A stretch of 64,000 nucleotides of DNA, taken from contig MU119446.1 of NCBI GenBank assembly GCA_014904845.1, positions 1-64,000 on the forward strand, written 5' to 3'. Position numbers and translations under genes: made by a program. The notes beneath the pieces were generated by a model, which was not told the DNA's origin, did no database searches, and worked only from the letters and a program-made list of their open reading frames with translations. The stretch is from Acephala macrosclerotiorum. Taxonomy: Eukaryota > Ascomycota > Leotiomycetes > Helotiales > Mollisiaceae. The stretch's first letter is position 1. The number at the start of each line of letters is the position of its first letter. Below, piece after piece: positions 1 to 12,456 of the stretch.

Positions 1-475
1 TTTTTTTTTTTTTTAATTTTTTTTTTCGAGATTTAAAATAAATTCGTTATATAAAAAAATAATTATAATAAAATTATATATTTTTTTTTTAAAAATTTTT
101 ATAAATAATTAATTTCGAAAATAATATTAATTACGTATTTTTTAGTATATAAAAAGTTTTTATTTACTATAAATTAATTTACGAATTATAAATTATTTCG
201 AATAAATTTAATTTATTAATTAAAACGAATTAATCTACGATTAAATTTTTTTACTTTATATTCTATTGCTTTTTTATATTAATTTTAATAACATTTTTTA
301 ATTTTTTAATAATAATCGTATAATAAATTTTAAATTTTTTATTTATTTTTTTAATATAATTAAATTTTTCGCTTTTAATTATTTTCACTACAAAAATTAC
401 AAGTATTAATTTATCGACTTTACCCATAATTAAAATAATAATAATAAAGTAAATTTACGCATTTTTTTTTTTTTG
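1..475. other. A/T-rich repeat relic (RIP-like)
   Basis: Almost pure A/T sequence with no coding potential on either strand. It stops abruptly near 476, where normal-composition DNA and the 3' end of the PKS begin. Most remaining C residues sit in CpG or CpT. The composition matches the transposon blocks at 2.4-3.1 kb and 26.6-33.3 kb, so a RIP-mutated transposable element cut by the window edge is the likeliest identity. No terminal repeat is visible to prove it. Confidence 0.7.
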
Positions 476-537
476 GTGCTTTTACTAGGGTAGTGCACTG
501 TCACGGGATCTCGGTTACATGCCAGTCTCTATACTGC

Positions 538-3500
538 TCACTCTGCACTTAGACTCTTCGCAACCACCTTACTCTTCTTGGCGATATTATCACTTAATAT
601 GAAAATGCTCTTGTTTTGCAGCAAGTCAACGACACTTATCTCTGCACCTGTCTGGCCGAGCAACCAATTGCGCAGCTCAACAGCGACCAACGAGTCAACA
701 CCACAAGCAGTGATCGACTGCTCTGGGTCAATATAAGCATCTGAAACCATCAGGTTATTGGCCAGCTTGCTGATGATAGCCTCACATAGGACGCCTTTGG
801 CATCTGCCAGCGACTTCACAGTACTGAGATGATCGCCCAGGCTCGCCTTCTGAGCATGGGCTCCTTTCCTATGGGAGGACGCACCCGCAGATCTCGTTTG
901 TCGGAGGATGGCAAATTTGCTATCTTGTATCCAAGCAGCATCCAGCTCACGAGTACTTAGACCAGTAACAATCTGGCTAGGCCTTTTGTTTTGTTGGCTA
1001 TCTGCGATAGCAAGCTCGATCAGTGCAAGCATCCTGTCTTCACTAATGGAGTCGTGGCCCATTCTTGCGAGGCGCTTTGCAACTTCTGCGTTCTCTGCGA
1101 CATACCCGACGGAGTTGATGATACCGAGATCGAGGGAAAGAGCTGGCAGACCGAGCGATCGACGATGCTGTGATAAAGCATTGAGGAAAGAAGATCCGGC
1201 AGCGTAGTTGGCTTGACTGGAGTTACCCACGATACCAACGGCGGACGAGAGCATAACAAAGTCGTCGAGTTGGTGTTTAAGGAGGGCCTTGTGAAGGTTC
1301 CAGGTTCCTTATACTTTGGGGAATACTGCGTTTTGGTACTGTTCGAATGACATGTGTTCGAAGACGCAGTCATTGAGCACCATAGCACCTTGAATCAGGC
1401 CGCGAATGGGTGGCATGGACTTCGAAGCTTTGGTGAGAATTTGTTCGACGAGAATGCTATCTTTGATGTCGCATGCAGGCATGATCGCTTTGCAACCCGC
1501 TTGCTCGAGGTTCGTGGACAGCTTCTCAGCAAGTGCGTGCTTCTTTCCAGACCGGGACAGGATGATGAGATTTCTAGCCCCATGCTTGACCATCCAGCGC
1601 GAGAGTGACTGGCCAAGCCCACCCAGACCTCCAACGATTATGTAAGAAGAATCAGCTCGAAATAAATCCCTCTTGCGGCGAGCCAGGACCTAGGAATGTA
1701 TTAGCTTCGGTCCTTTCATTGAATTGCATTCAGGTACCTTGACGATGTCGTCCTCATTTGGCTTGATCACGACTTTACCCATATGCTTCCCTGCTTGCAT
1801 GAAACGGAAAGCGCGCTCGATCTCAGATATCGGGTAGACAGTCACTGGCTTGACCGCATGGATCTTTCCCTCACTAGCAAGCTGCATGCACTTCTCTAGT
1901 ATTGAGGTCAAGTGTGCAGGCCTGAAGCGGCCCATGTATGTCAGATCGATGGCGGAGAACGACACATTTCCTTGGAAACCGCTCATCTCGAGACGAGTAT
2001 TGATCTCGATGTCACGTTTTCCTATCTCAATCATTCGGCCAAACATCGCCATGCACTTCCATGTTACATGGAAGAGTTGTCCAGACAGCGAGTTCAAAGC
2101 GACATCCACTCCCTTACCATTGGTGGCAGCCATGATCTCTGTCGCGAAGAAAGCATTTCGACTCGAGAATATGTGGTCCTCGGGGATGCCGTATGTGTCC
2201 ATTATCAGCTGTGCCTTCTCCTTTGAACCGACGGTCGCATACACTTCTGCGCCGACCAGTTGTGCAAGCATAATCGCTGCTTGGCCAACGCCGCCAGCTG
2301 CAGCGTGAATCAGAACCGTCTCTCCCTTCTGCAGACGAGCTGTATCATAAGGCGAAACCCCTTACCTTGGGCCACCCCCTGCTTTGGGCCACCTTTTACA
2401 CCAAAAACACCTATTTTTAATCTCTATTATTTCCACGAATAATTAATAAAACTAAAAAGTATTTAATAAATAATATATTTTAAGCTTAAAACATGATCGT
2501 AAAATTTCGCTTTTTTTATTTAAAATTTTTTAAATTTTTTAATTAAATCTCGAAACTCGAAAAAAAAAGTTCTATATAATTTATATACATTTTTAAATTT
2601 TTAAATTTTTTTAAATAACTTTTGTAATTATTATTATATTATAATAAAAATTTATATTTGTATTCTTTATATTAATGCACTATTAACCGCGCAATATTTA
2701 AAAGTTTTTATTAATAATAATAAAAACTTTCATATAAAAAATTTATATGAGAATTTTTTAAAATTTAATAAAAACCAAACTAATTAGTAACTTTTTATAA
2801 AACTTTCTAATTCGAATCTTTATTTGATAAATTAAAAGTTTAATTAAAAAAATCTTTTATTAGCGGATATTATAAAAAGTTATTAAAGTTTAAAAAAGTG
2901 TAAAATTAATATGCATTTTTTTTTCAAATTTAATTAAAAAATATTACGTAATTTAAATTTAAAAAAAAAATAGTAAATTTTTTAGTTTTTATATAAAAAA
3001 TTTAATTTTTTAATTTTAAATATTTTTAATAATTATTCATAGAGATAATAAAAGTTAAAAATCGGTGTTTTTGGTGTAAAAGGCGGCCCAAAGCAGGGGG
3101 TGGCCCAAAGTAAGGGGTTTCGCCTTATAACGAGTAGTATGCAGTGCAGAAAACCATGGGAATGGATGTCGCCTCTTCCCACGAGATCTCATCTGGTACT
3201 TTGGAAACGGCAATGCCCAGAAGTCGGATATAGTTGGCGTAATGACCTCGCATCATGGCAGCGACACGATCTCCAACTTTGAGATGCGTTACGCTTTTGC
3301 CGACACGGGTAATGACACCCGCGCATTCATAACCCATGATTGTCTCGTTCAGCTGGCCCATAGCAATCATGACATCCCGAAAATTCAATCCGAATGCCTT
3401 TGGTGCGACTTCTACAAAGTCGTCTGGAAGCGGTTGGCCATGCTCAAGATCGTCAACGAATCTCATCGTGTCCATCAATCCAGCGGTGTCGACCTCTAAT

Positions 3501-6500
3501 AGGAGGGGTCGGTCCTCCTGGTGGAAAGCTTGGTCTTCGACAGAAGGAAAGTCGCCATTCTGAATGATGGCTTTGTTGGCCCCTGGGTCTGGAAGGACTC
3601 GTGGGATGAGAATTTGCCCATTTCTCTCTGTGTACTCGAAATCAATGTTAGCCGACTCCAGCACCGAGTCGAAGGTGCTCTCGAAAATCTTGAAAATTGT
3701 TGCTGCTGACTCAATCCTATAAGGTCTATAGGCTGCATCCAAATCCAACGTGACATATCGAATCCCAGCATTCTCGGTCCTCAATGTGCGTACAAGACCA
3801 GTCACCATGGCTGCTTCGGGCTTGCTAGACTCCATGGTACCCCCAACGGTTACCCACAATACGCCTTTGGCTGACGTGAGCATTTGTCTCAAAGCCAGGA
3901 ATCCATCTTGGTCAAGCCCTGCTAAGATGGGATCATCCATTTCGGCGACGAAGATACAGAACTTCCCAGCTACTTCTGCTTCTTGAAAGCGCGCTACAGC
4001 CGGGACACTGCCAGTTAGCGACTGTATAGATGAGCTGAGGTGATCAAGGAAATCTTGAGATAGCTTCTCTTGTCCGAATACAATTGAGGTTGGAGGATGC
4101 TCCTTCTTCTTCGTCTATGGCGCTGTGCTTGAAAGGAATGTGCTGTAAACATGATCGCGCTCTTTGGGCGCGTCTAGCATCAGCGCTTCCTGCCCGGCAA
4201 AGCCGGTACGCTTGAGGAGTTTGTCCCAAGCTGTGATAGGGAGCTTGGGGCTGAGACGGCGTTCCTGTTCTTGACCCAGCCACCATCCTGGTAGAATGCC
4301 AAAGACGAGGGAGACATCTAATGTGTCTCGAGTTCCCTCAACGATAAGAAGTCGTCCACCGGGCTTCAACAGCTTTCTCACATTGGACATGGTCTTGTCC
4401 ATGTTGGCTGTAGCATGCGACACATTGCAAGCAAGGACCAGGTCATATTGCCCCACCTTGACATCTTGCGATTTTGCATCGACCTCGATATCAAATTTCT
4501 TGAAATCGACTCGATCTTCCCATTCGGCGAGTTTCTCTTTCGCCTTCTCGAAGAAGCCAGATGAGATGTCGGTGAAGTCGTAACGAGCAAAGCGAGGTAT
4601 TCCATCATCGGGATCAGTCAGAGCTTGAAGGGCAGGAACAGTGCATCCACCAGTACCGCCACCGATCTCCAAAATCGCCGCTCCAGGATTCTTGTGCGCA
4701 AAGAGACGCAGGAGCTTGCTCATTTGAGCATATATTCGTTTCATGCCAAGGGCATTTTCATAATATTTGTACAAGAGGTTGCCTTCCATCATCACCTCCA
4801 GCGGCTCGATATCTTTTCGTAGAATTTGGACGAGATGCCTACCTACGCGAACACACATCTCACCATTGACGGTTTCAGATTCAACTTTCTCAATGAGTTT
4901 GTCTTGCTCTTCAATGCTTGACTTGAGCCAAGTTGCGTCTTGACAATCAAGTTTTCCTTGTTGTCCAAGCTCGTGTTGCGCGACCATCCAGTTGTACATG
5001 GACAACACATGACCAGTGAACCCGAGTCGGTCCGCATCAGTGAGCTCGTCCAATGCCCTCTCAACGAGATGGAAGCAAGCACGCTGCAAATCTGCGGCGA
5101 CCTTCAATTCCGAAAGATCCATGTGCGTTCCAGAAATTGCCGCAAAGTCCTTCAGTGTCATAAACGAGATGTCCCTGTCGAATGAGACTTTGAAGCACAA
5201 ATTTGAGCTCTTGTTCTTCGTCTCTTCAACAGAACTGCCAACAGAAGAGAGGACAAGCTCATCGATCTCCACTACTGCCACAGCATTCGCGTCGCCCTCA
5301 GCAGCGACGACCAATGAAGCCTTTGCTCCACGAGTACCATTTCGTCCAGCGTTCGTACTGATCTTTAAACGAGAACCGGGCGTGCTGATGATATCCTGCG
5401 ATACGTACAAAGACTTGACGAAAGTCGGGATCATGATCGACTTGTGCTCAGTACCGTTTTCTGCCAGTGCAGGATATATGGACTGGAAGATTGCATCGAG
5501 GGTCGTGGGGTGGATGATGTGTGGGTTCTCGACTTGAGCTGGCATGAGTGCTGCAGTATCCCGAATTTCGACTGTGGCGAGTGATCGAAGAGGACCTTGA
5601 GCAATGTGTACGAGGTTTTGGAATGATTCTCCGTAACTGATACCCAATCGTGCTACGCTTTCATAGTAAGCTGTTGTATCGATCGATTGTGTGCACATTT
5701 CCTCGCTGGACTTGAATGCGGCTGCTTGCGAAGATCCAGTCGAGCTTTGCTTCCAACTCGCTTCACTCACGACGGATTTGAGCTCCAGACCAACTCGGCC
5801 AGTGGAGTGCTCAAGCCATTCATCGTTATCACCAACAGAGAGGACCTTGAACTCATACGAATGCTGAGCCCGTGGCAAATGATCGCTTGAAGGGAAAAGG
5901 GAGATTTGGACTTCAACCCCATCGGTACTTTCAGGCACTACAAGCGCGTTCATAATCCTCATCTCATGCACTCGGAATCCTGCTGTTTCCGCGGCAAGGC
6001 TGTTGTGTGTTTGAGAGACTGCCTCAATGGTCATGGCGACGAAGCCCGCGGCGGGGTAGAGAATGTTCGAATCCACAACGTGGTCTTTTACCCATGGCTG
6101 ATCAGATAACCGCACGAAATGTCGCCATGTCAATACAGAGGGATTTTAACCAGGTGACAAGACTCCCAAAAGATCATGCCTGGCATGTAATCTCTGTCGT
6201 TGCTGTCTGTTTACTCTTGGCTCGTGCCAGTACTTTGTTTTGTGCGACCATGGATATGATGGCAAGTCAGGAAAGACTTTGAGACTATGGCTACCTTTGG
6301 GGAAGTTGATCTCCTGGAGATTGACTTGAAGCCCCTTTAGTAGGAGTGAGGAGGCCATGATTTGCATGCTTTCAACTGCGTCTTGATCTCTCTTCAGAAA
6401 AGTGGCGTATGATATTGACATGTGTGCAAGTGATGGATGCTGCATGATCTGGCGGATGGGAGCTCCCAAGGTACCGTGGGGTCCGATTTCGACCAAGACG

Positions 6501-9356
6501 TCTACGAATTGCTCGATATCTTTCACCTTCTCCGATGCACCACCTCGACACAACGAGATTAGTGCGTCGCTGAAAAGCACTGGTTGGACCGCATTTTGGA
6601 CCCAATATGTGGGACCGAGCTCTTTGGGAGATGTGACAGGCTCTCCAGTTACAGAGGAGACGCAGAATACATCTGAAAGTTGATTTGTGGTGTTCATCTG
6701 CTCGAGCTTGTCGAGATAGCCATCCATTGCGAGAAGTATATGATGCGAGTGGTATGCCGTGTTAACCTTCAGCTTTCGTCCGAAGACTCCATCTTTATCC
6801 AAAAACCCTTGAAGTTCGTCGATCGCCGCCAAATCGCCAGAAACCGTCACATTCGAGGGGCTGTTGATGCAAGCAACTACAACCTTGCCCGCCGTCAATC
6901 GCGCGATATATTCCATCACCGCTTTCCGCGAAAGACCAACAGCAATCATCCCTCCTTGGATCCCCGTCAATTTTGAGATTTTCTGAGCAACGGCACCTCG
7001 ATGATACGCAGCCATCATAGCAGATTCCAGACTCAAGGCTCCGGTTGCATAAGCAGACGCAATTTCACCACTCGAATGTCCAGTTACAGCCGTCGGCTTG
7101 ATGTTCCACGACTCCAACAACTTAACAAGCGCAATCTGAATCGCCGTACAAAGTGGCTGTCCAATCGTCGCAGTGTTAACCTGACTCGTTTTCGCATCTC
7201 TCTTGAGCTCCTCAATCAGCGACCAAGGACATCCCTGAGTCTTCAAGAAGTCCTCGGCTTGTTGCAATGTCCGTCTGAATATCGGATATGCATTAATCAA
7301 TTCTCGACCCATGGCATGCCATTGCGCTCCTTGTCCAGTAAAGACGAATCCTATTCGTGGGGATTCGGCTTTTCGTGTGCTGATTGTCCTTCTACCCTCG
7401 AGGGCTTTCATGAGGGTTTCGGGAGAGTTGGCAGGAATGGCTTGTACCCAGCGGAAGGCGGAGCGACGTTGGCCGAGAGTGTAGGCGAGGTTAGAGAGGA
7501 ATGAGGAGTCGAGGGAAACTTTGTGTGTTTCGAGGTAGGCGCGTGTGTTTGCTATTGTGTCGTAGACCGCTTCTTCGTCTTTGGCGCTGAATGTGAAGAT
7601 TCTCCAGTCGTCTGAGAGATGGCCATTTTCGCTGTTGGAGTGGCCATTAGTACACCCATTTGAATATCCATTTGACCGAGTTGTCAATGTTTTTGGATGT
7701 TCGAGAACCACATGAGCATTCGTACCTCCGTATCCCAAGCTGTTCACTGAAGCACGGCGGGGTCCTTCTGATGCAGGCCAAGGAGTTTGTTGAAGTGGTA
7801 CCTGGCTGAAATCAGCTTCTCGCACGTTCTAGAAAATCGAAAGGGACTTACCTTGAGATGGTACTTGTCCAAAGGAATCTTGTCGTTGACTTTCTCGAAG
7901 TTGATATTTGGTGGGATGATTCCCCTTTGCATTGCCATCGAAGCTTTGATCACTCCCGCGAGACCACTCGCTGCTTCCAAGTGCCCAACATTCGTTTTCA
8001 CAGAGCCAATATAGACAGGATTTCTTTCAGTTCTCGTTCCTCCAAAGACCTTACCGACAGCTTGCAACTCCAGTGGATCTCCAGCTTGTGTCCCGATCCC
8101 ATGGCATTCGACGTAATCGGTCTCAAATGGATAAATTGGCCTCATTGTATGCGCATCGAAGTAGGTGTTCATGAGCCACCGCACTTGGCTGTGTGATTCC
8201 ATCTGTTCTTCCATCTGAGTTAACTGCCGTTGTCTGATCACTGAGTGGATGTAGTCTCCATCTCTCAGCGCCTTGTCTAGGGGTTTAATGACAATACATG
8301 CTACGCCTTCGCCACGGCCGTAGCCTGACGCCCGGTGATCGAAGGCATATGACTTGCCTTCAGAGGACAAGAATCTGTATCCCGATATCAGAAATCTTGC
8401 AGCCTTCAAAATAGATATTTCACTTACCCCATATTCGCCAAAGTAATCGGCAAGTCAGGATTAATAATCACGTTCGAACCACCCACTAACGCCGCTTCCG
8501 ACTCCCCAGATCGAATACTCTGGCACGCCAAATGCAACGCCACCAAACTAGTCGAACATCCGGTATCGACTGTCAAACTTGGACCCTTCAGATCGAAGAA
8601 ATATGATATTCGATTCGACAGCATGGCGGTGCCAGTTCCGGTAACATAGTATCTAGGGAGCGTTTCGACGTCGCGGAGCATGCCTTCCGTATAATCTTTT
8701 GTGAAGATTCCGGAGAAGACTGCGGTTTTTGTGCCTGCGATTTGTTCGATTGGTATACCAGCTGTCTGAAGTCAGCACTTGATGTCCATGTTGGGGAGTG
8801 TGAGCTTGCCGTTTTCCAAAGCTTCATAACAACTCTCGAGCTGCAGCCTCAGTTGCGGATCCATGGCTTTCGCCTCCTCATGCGAGACATTGAAGAATGG
8901 CGCATCGAAGAGCGCAATGTCTTGCTTCAGAAAATGACCTCCGCGTACATTCGTCTTTCAAAAATCAGCTTTGCTCCTCAAATAACTTAGGAGTTGAGAA
9001 TAGAGATCCTATCCTGGCTCCATCAGGGTGGTAAAAAGCGTCTTTGTTCCATCGCTCAGGGGTATCTCACTCCAAGCACTCTTCGCATCAGCGCACAGCT
9101 GCCATAGTTTCTCGGGACTTGTTGCTTCGCCGGGGAATCTACAGCTCATACCAACGATTGCTATTGGTATATTCTTTGGGCTGAAAGCTCCGTTTTCAGG
9201 AGACTTCGTTCCGTTGACTGTGCCATTTGTGTAACCGTTTGAACGTCCATTGAGGGGACCATTCGAGGTTCCATTCAAAGCAGTATTCGAGTGTCCTTCA
9301 GCTCCTTTTGCAGGAGAAGCAGACCCCGTACCGTTCAAGTCAACAGTATTGACCAT
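538..9356 (-). pseudogene. Highly reducing type I polyketide synthase (KS-AT-DH-MT-ER-KR-ACP), disrupted
   Basis: This would build a reduced, C-methylated polyketide chain on a single iterative enzyme. The domains are visible in order. KS has the active-site block DTGCSTS, a mutated ECHGIGT where HGTGT is usual, and KTNVGHLEAASG. AT has GHSSGE. DH has VKDHVVD and HPTTLDA. The C-methyltransferase has LEIGGGTGG. ER has HAAAGGVGQ, KR has VGGLGGLG and QANYAAG, and the ACP has CGVDSLVAVELRNW. Introns are clear at 8762-8809 (GC donor), 8375-8427, 7802-7851 and 1690-1737. The start ATG at 9356 precedes an Asn/Gly-rich leader typical of the family. It is broken in many places: a frame change at 9059-9062 (run of four G), no canonical donor for the first intron near 9013, a pair of frame changes near 8230 and 8130, in-frame stops at 6146-6148, 4115-4117 and 1309-1311, and an inserted element at 2350-3125. 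None of the stops can be spliced out with GT/GC-AG sites that I can see. Product class is inferred from the neighbouring oxoamine synthase. Confidence 0.93.
2350..3125. mobile_element. 776-bp TIR element (non-autonomous, TA target site) inside the PKS ER domain
   Basis: Near-perfect inverted repeats of about 61 bp lie at 2350-2410 and 3065-3125. The outer ends read AGGCGAAACCCCTTAC and its complement, and the inner ends CCAAAAACACC. TA dinucleotides flank both sides (2348-2349 and 3126-3127), the target duplication expected for Tc1/mariner-type insertion. The interior is extremely A/T-rich with no transposase, so it is a MITE-like or RIP-eroded copy. The PKS frame runs up to the right TA, where the junction itself creates a TAA, and resumes in the same frame on the other side of the left TA. 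The insertion is therefore a simple integration into a formerly continuous exon. Confidence 0.9.
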
Positions 9357-12300
9357 ATTGACTATCTTTTCAAGATGCTGAAGCCTTTTTCATCACCTTG
9401 AAAGGGGAGGAGAAGAGATTTCGAAGTGGTCAAAAAGTTTGAGATGTTTAGAACTTCAGGTGGGATTGTCACGGCACTATGGGAACTCTTGGAGGGGCCT
9501 AGAAACGTGCTGAAAGGGAATAGCGAGCACTTCTGATTTGGAAGCCCACGAGGAGCCATCAGACGGCAGGAACGAAGCTTTCAGAAGGCGTCGGGATTAC
9601 AGGGTGTGGGCCAGGGCTTCACAGGAGACGCGGTGTAGCAACTCCACTGTCAGAGCACGATTGCGGGCTGCAGATTTGGTGATCGTGGTCCTGGAGATCT
9701 TGGAGCTGTAGCGTACTTCAATTGTCAATATTGTAATCAGGCTTGTAAAGCTTCCAAAAGGAGTACTTGATAACTTCAGGAGTGAACGTATCAACATTGC
9801 TACTCTTGCCATCGGTTCCCGCTAGCTCTTGCCCCTGAGCATTAGCTGATGGATCACCATCTGATGAACCCGTATCTTGGTTCCCAAGCTGCATCCCAAG
9901 ACGAAGGATCGAGGACGTTGTCAACTCCACGAGATCCTGTTGGCTCAGCGGATCAATACATAGATACACACCCAGACCAAATCGGTCTACTCCTTACAGG
10001 CCCTATTAAATGCTAATGAGCAATGACCAGTGTTTAACTAGATATAGTAAAACACTGCGATCTCGAACAGGTAATTGGTCTAGCCACCCCTTGGAGACAC
10101 GGCTACAATCGCCTCAGAATTAACATTTAAAAGGCTCTGTGGGTAGTAACTACCGCTGTAGCAGTACTCTGCGAAGTGCGAAATGCCCCGCTGTATGTCA
10201 TCATGTATGTCAGGGCTGAGATTTTCCCCATGCACGGAGATTCGGAACGATCCGTTGGGCAGCGACAGGTCGGATCTTTTATTCTTGCCGCAGCGAAATC
10301 CACTATTATTTGGAGCCGCGTATTATTTATTGTTTACATGCCTCCTTCAGAGTAGTTCTTACTGCTCTCGCACCTCGTTCTTCACAGCTTGGATTCGTGT
10401 ACGCGAGGTGCAGGAGAGATGCTCCGGGGTCTCAGTGGGGCCAATTGAACCCTGCTGATCTTAGTAGCTTCCGAGCTTTAGTGAGTTAATTCTCATGTCA
10501 AACTCCACGTTCTTCCTTATCAGTTCCCCGATCTACTTACTCCCAGGCGAAACAGTTATGCCAAGAGGCCCACAGGCAAGGGTAGGCAGGGGGGTAGACA
10601 AGGGGTTTTACCAGGTTCTGATTGGTTAATTGCATCTTAAAAGACCACAACGCATTGCTTGCAAGACTATGAGCCTGAATAGACGTGCAACAAAAGTCCA
10701 AATACTTTGCCTTAAATGAAACAATTACGCTAAGAAACCCACAGACAAGGGTTTTCCTCCAATTGCGTTTTCAGCGATATTTAACCCCCTACCCTGGTCG
10801 TTCTTGGCGTAACTATTTCGCCTGGGACGAAGTAATTCTGATAGAGCTTGATTGTCATACCGTTTGCCTGTCACCGGCGTCATCTTGTCTGGGACCTGTT
10901 TGAATTTTAGTTAACCGAAAGTTTGAATGACCCCGAAATTCAACAACTCGTGGATTACTGGACGTTAAGTAGGAACATCTCAATTGAAAAACACACACCA
11001 CTTCAGTACTGGAAGACGTCATGCATAATCCTTGAGTCTGATTCAACTTTACAAAAGTACTAAGGGACAAGGTGGAGTTGCTGACTACCGAGGTTCATGT
11101 AAAGATTTCTTCGTCCCAAACTACTTGTACCTTTTGCATAAGTGTCACTTAGTTTCTTCTGAAACCTGTAAGCAAATGGCACAGCTTTCATATGTTAATA
11201 CAGGTGGATTCTCGTAACTGCATACGCAATCAGACGGCACAGGGTTCTACTCGGCCACGTAATACTTGAGCTCAATAATTATTAATATAAATGCCTCAAA
11301 AACACAAAAATACGGTGTTGTTTTTATTAAGTGTACATATTTTGGTAAGCGCGCTTTAACACAATTATCCGTACGACGCTTAGGTGATACGAGCCCGAGT
11401 AAAGCCTTGAGGTACATGCATGACGGCGCAGGCACACATACGGCATCGAAACGGTTTTCTAGTTCCATCTTAAGTTTATAGTTGCTATTTTTGAGCACCG
11501 AAGGTCCCGGATTTTGACCCAAAGATCGAACCATGATCATCAGGGTCTGATGGGAGGATCTTTGAAAGCTGCATGCTCCATGGAGTCCTCAAGTGCAAAT
11601 AGCACTGATAATTATTCACGCCTTCCTATGAGAAAACGCTTAATTTGAGGTTGTCTACACAAAGAAATAGTGATGCCGAGGAGACCCAAACGCTGAAATT
11701 GATGTGGTTGAGAAGGTTCATTCATCTGTCACGTGGGTCGATGGTGGCGAGAAAGGAAAGAACGTTTGAAGCCTTTGATCTGGCAGAAGCAGTCAACCAA
11801 TTATCAAGTTTTCGAATTCATTAGGTTATACTAAATTTTATTTGAGATGCTCCCACCATATTGCCGTTATCTCAGCATGTACCTCCGTCCCTTTAAGCGA
11901 GAGAAATAGGGGAAGTTCATTCATGGCACGCTCATATTTCCAGTGTGTGGAGATTTTTTCCCAGTGAATCAATCGCTGTTTCTTCGGCGCTTTGGGAGCT
12001 GGTATTCAGTGTCTTTGCACTTTGTTTGCCGCTGAATCTTCAGTGAGTTAGAGAAATTCCAGTTGAAGTGCGGGGCAATTCTTCAAGTACAGCACATCAC
12101 GCTCGCAGATTTCAGGGTCTGCAGGATCTGCTTCAGGCAACGACTCGCTATACTTCTGGCGCATACGCCCCTAGGCTTCACGGCTTTCACACCCTAATTA
12201 AATTCCGCCAGACTGCCGACTGCGCAAGTGCGGGGTAATTTTCAGGCCTGAGTCCCTGAATTTCAGCGAAATTGGGACGTGGGGCAAGGATGGGGGATCA

Positions 12301-12456
12301 TATCTCGATATAGTTCACGGCGTTCAACATAAGAGGAAAGCTTGAGATCTGGTGAGTAATGTCAAATCAGAATTTGGATATATTTAATTCGGATGCTCCG
12401 GTTTGTGCTCGCTGCTTCCAAAAGCAGACGAACTCTCTTCGTCCTTCATCTCCACG
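9357..12456. other. PKS upstream region, no gene recognised
   Basis: About 3.1 kb between the PKS start and the P450-1 stop. I see only short unsupported ORFs. It holds the inverted-repeat element at 10542-10826 and two copies of a GTGCGGGG[CT]AATT word near 12069 and 12230. It would contain the PKS promoter. I could not pick out a TATA box or a transcription-factor site with confidence. Confidence 0.5.
10542..10826. mobile_element. Small inverted-repeat element (MITE candidate), 285 bp
   Basis: The left end (CCCAGGCGAAACAGTTATG) and the complement of the right end (CCCAGGCGAAATAGTTACG) match over about 27 bp with few differences. Each is followed by a related AGGGTAGG[GC] segment. The outer AGGCGAAA resembles the terminus of the 776-bp element in the PKS, so the two may belong to related families. 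There is no coding capacity. A clean target-site duplication was not found. Confidence 0.55.

Noticed and set aside
2411..3064. Gene or intron in the A/T-rich segment of the PKS
   Set aside because: It is bounded by TIRs and TA duplications rather than splice sites, and is far longer than the 43-98 nt introns of this window.
6146..6148. PKS in-frame stop explained by an unannotated intron
   Set aside because: No GT/GC donor and AG acceptor pair around it preserves the conserved DH sequence on either side. The same holds for 4115-4117 and 1309-1311.
9597..9969. Small minus-strand genes upstream of the PKS
   Set aside because: Two overlapping short ORFs with no domain, no conserved pattern and no splice support.
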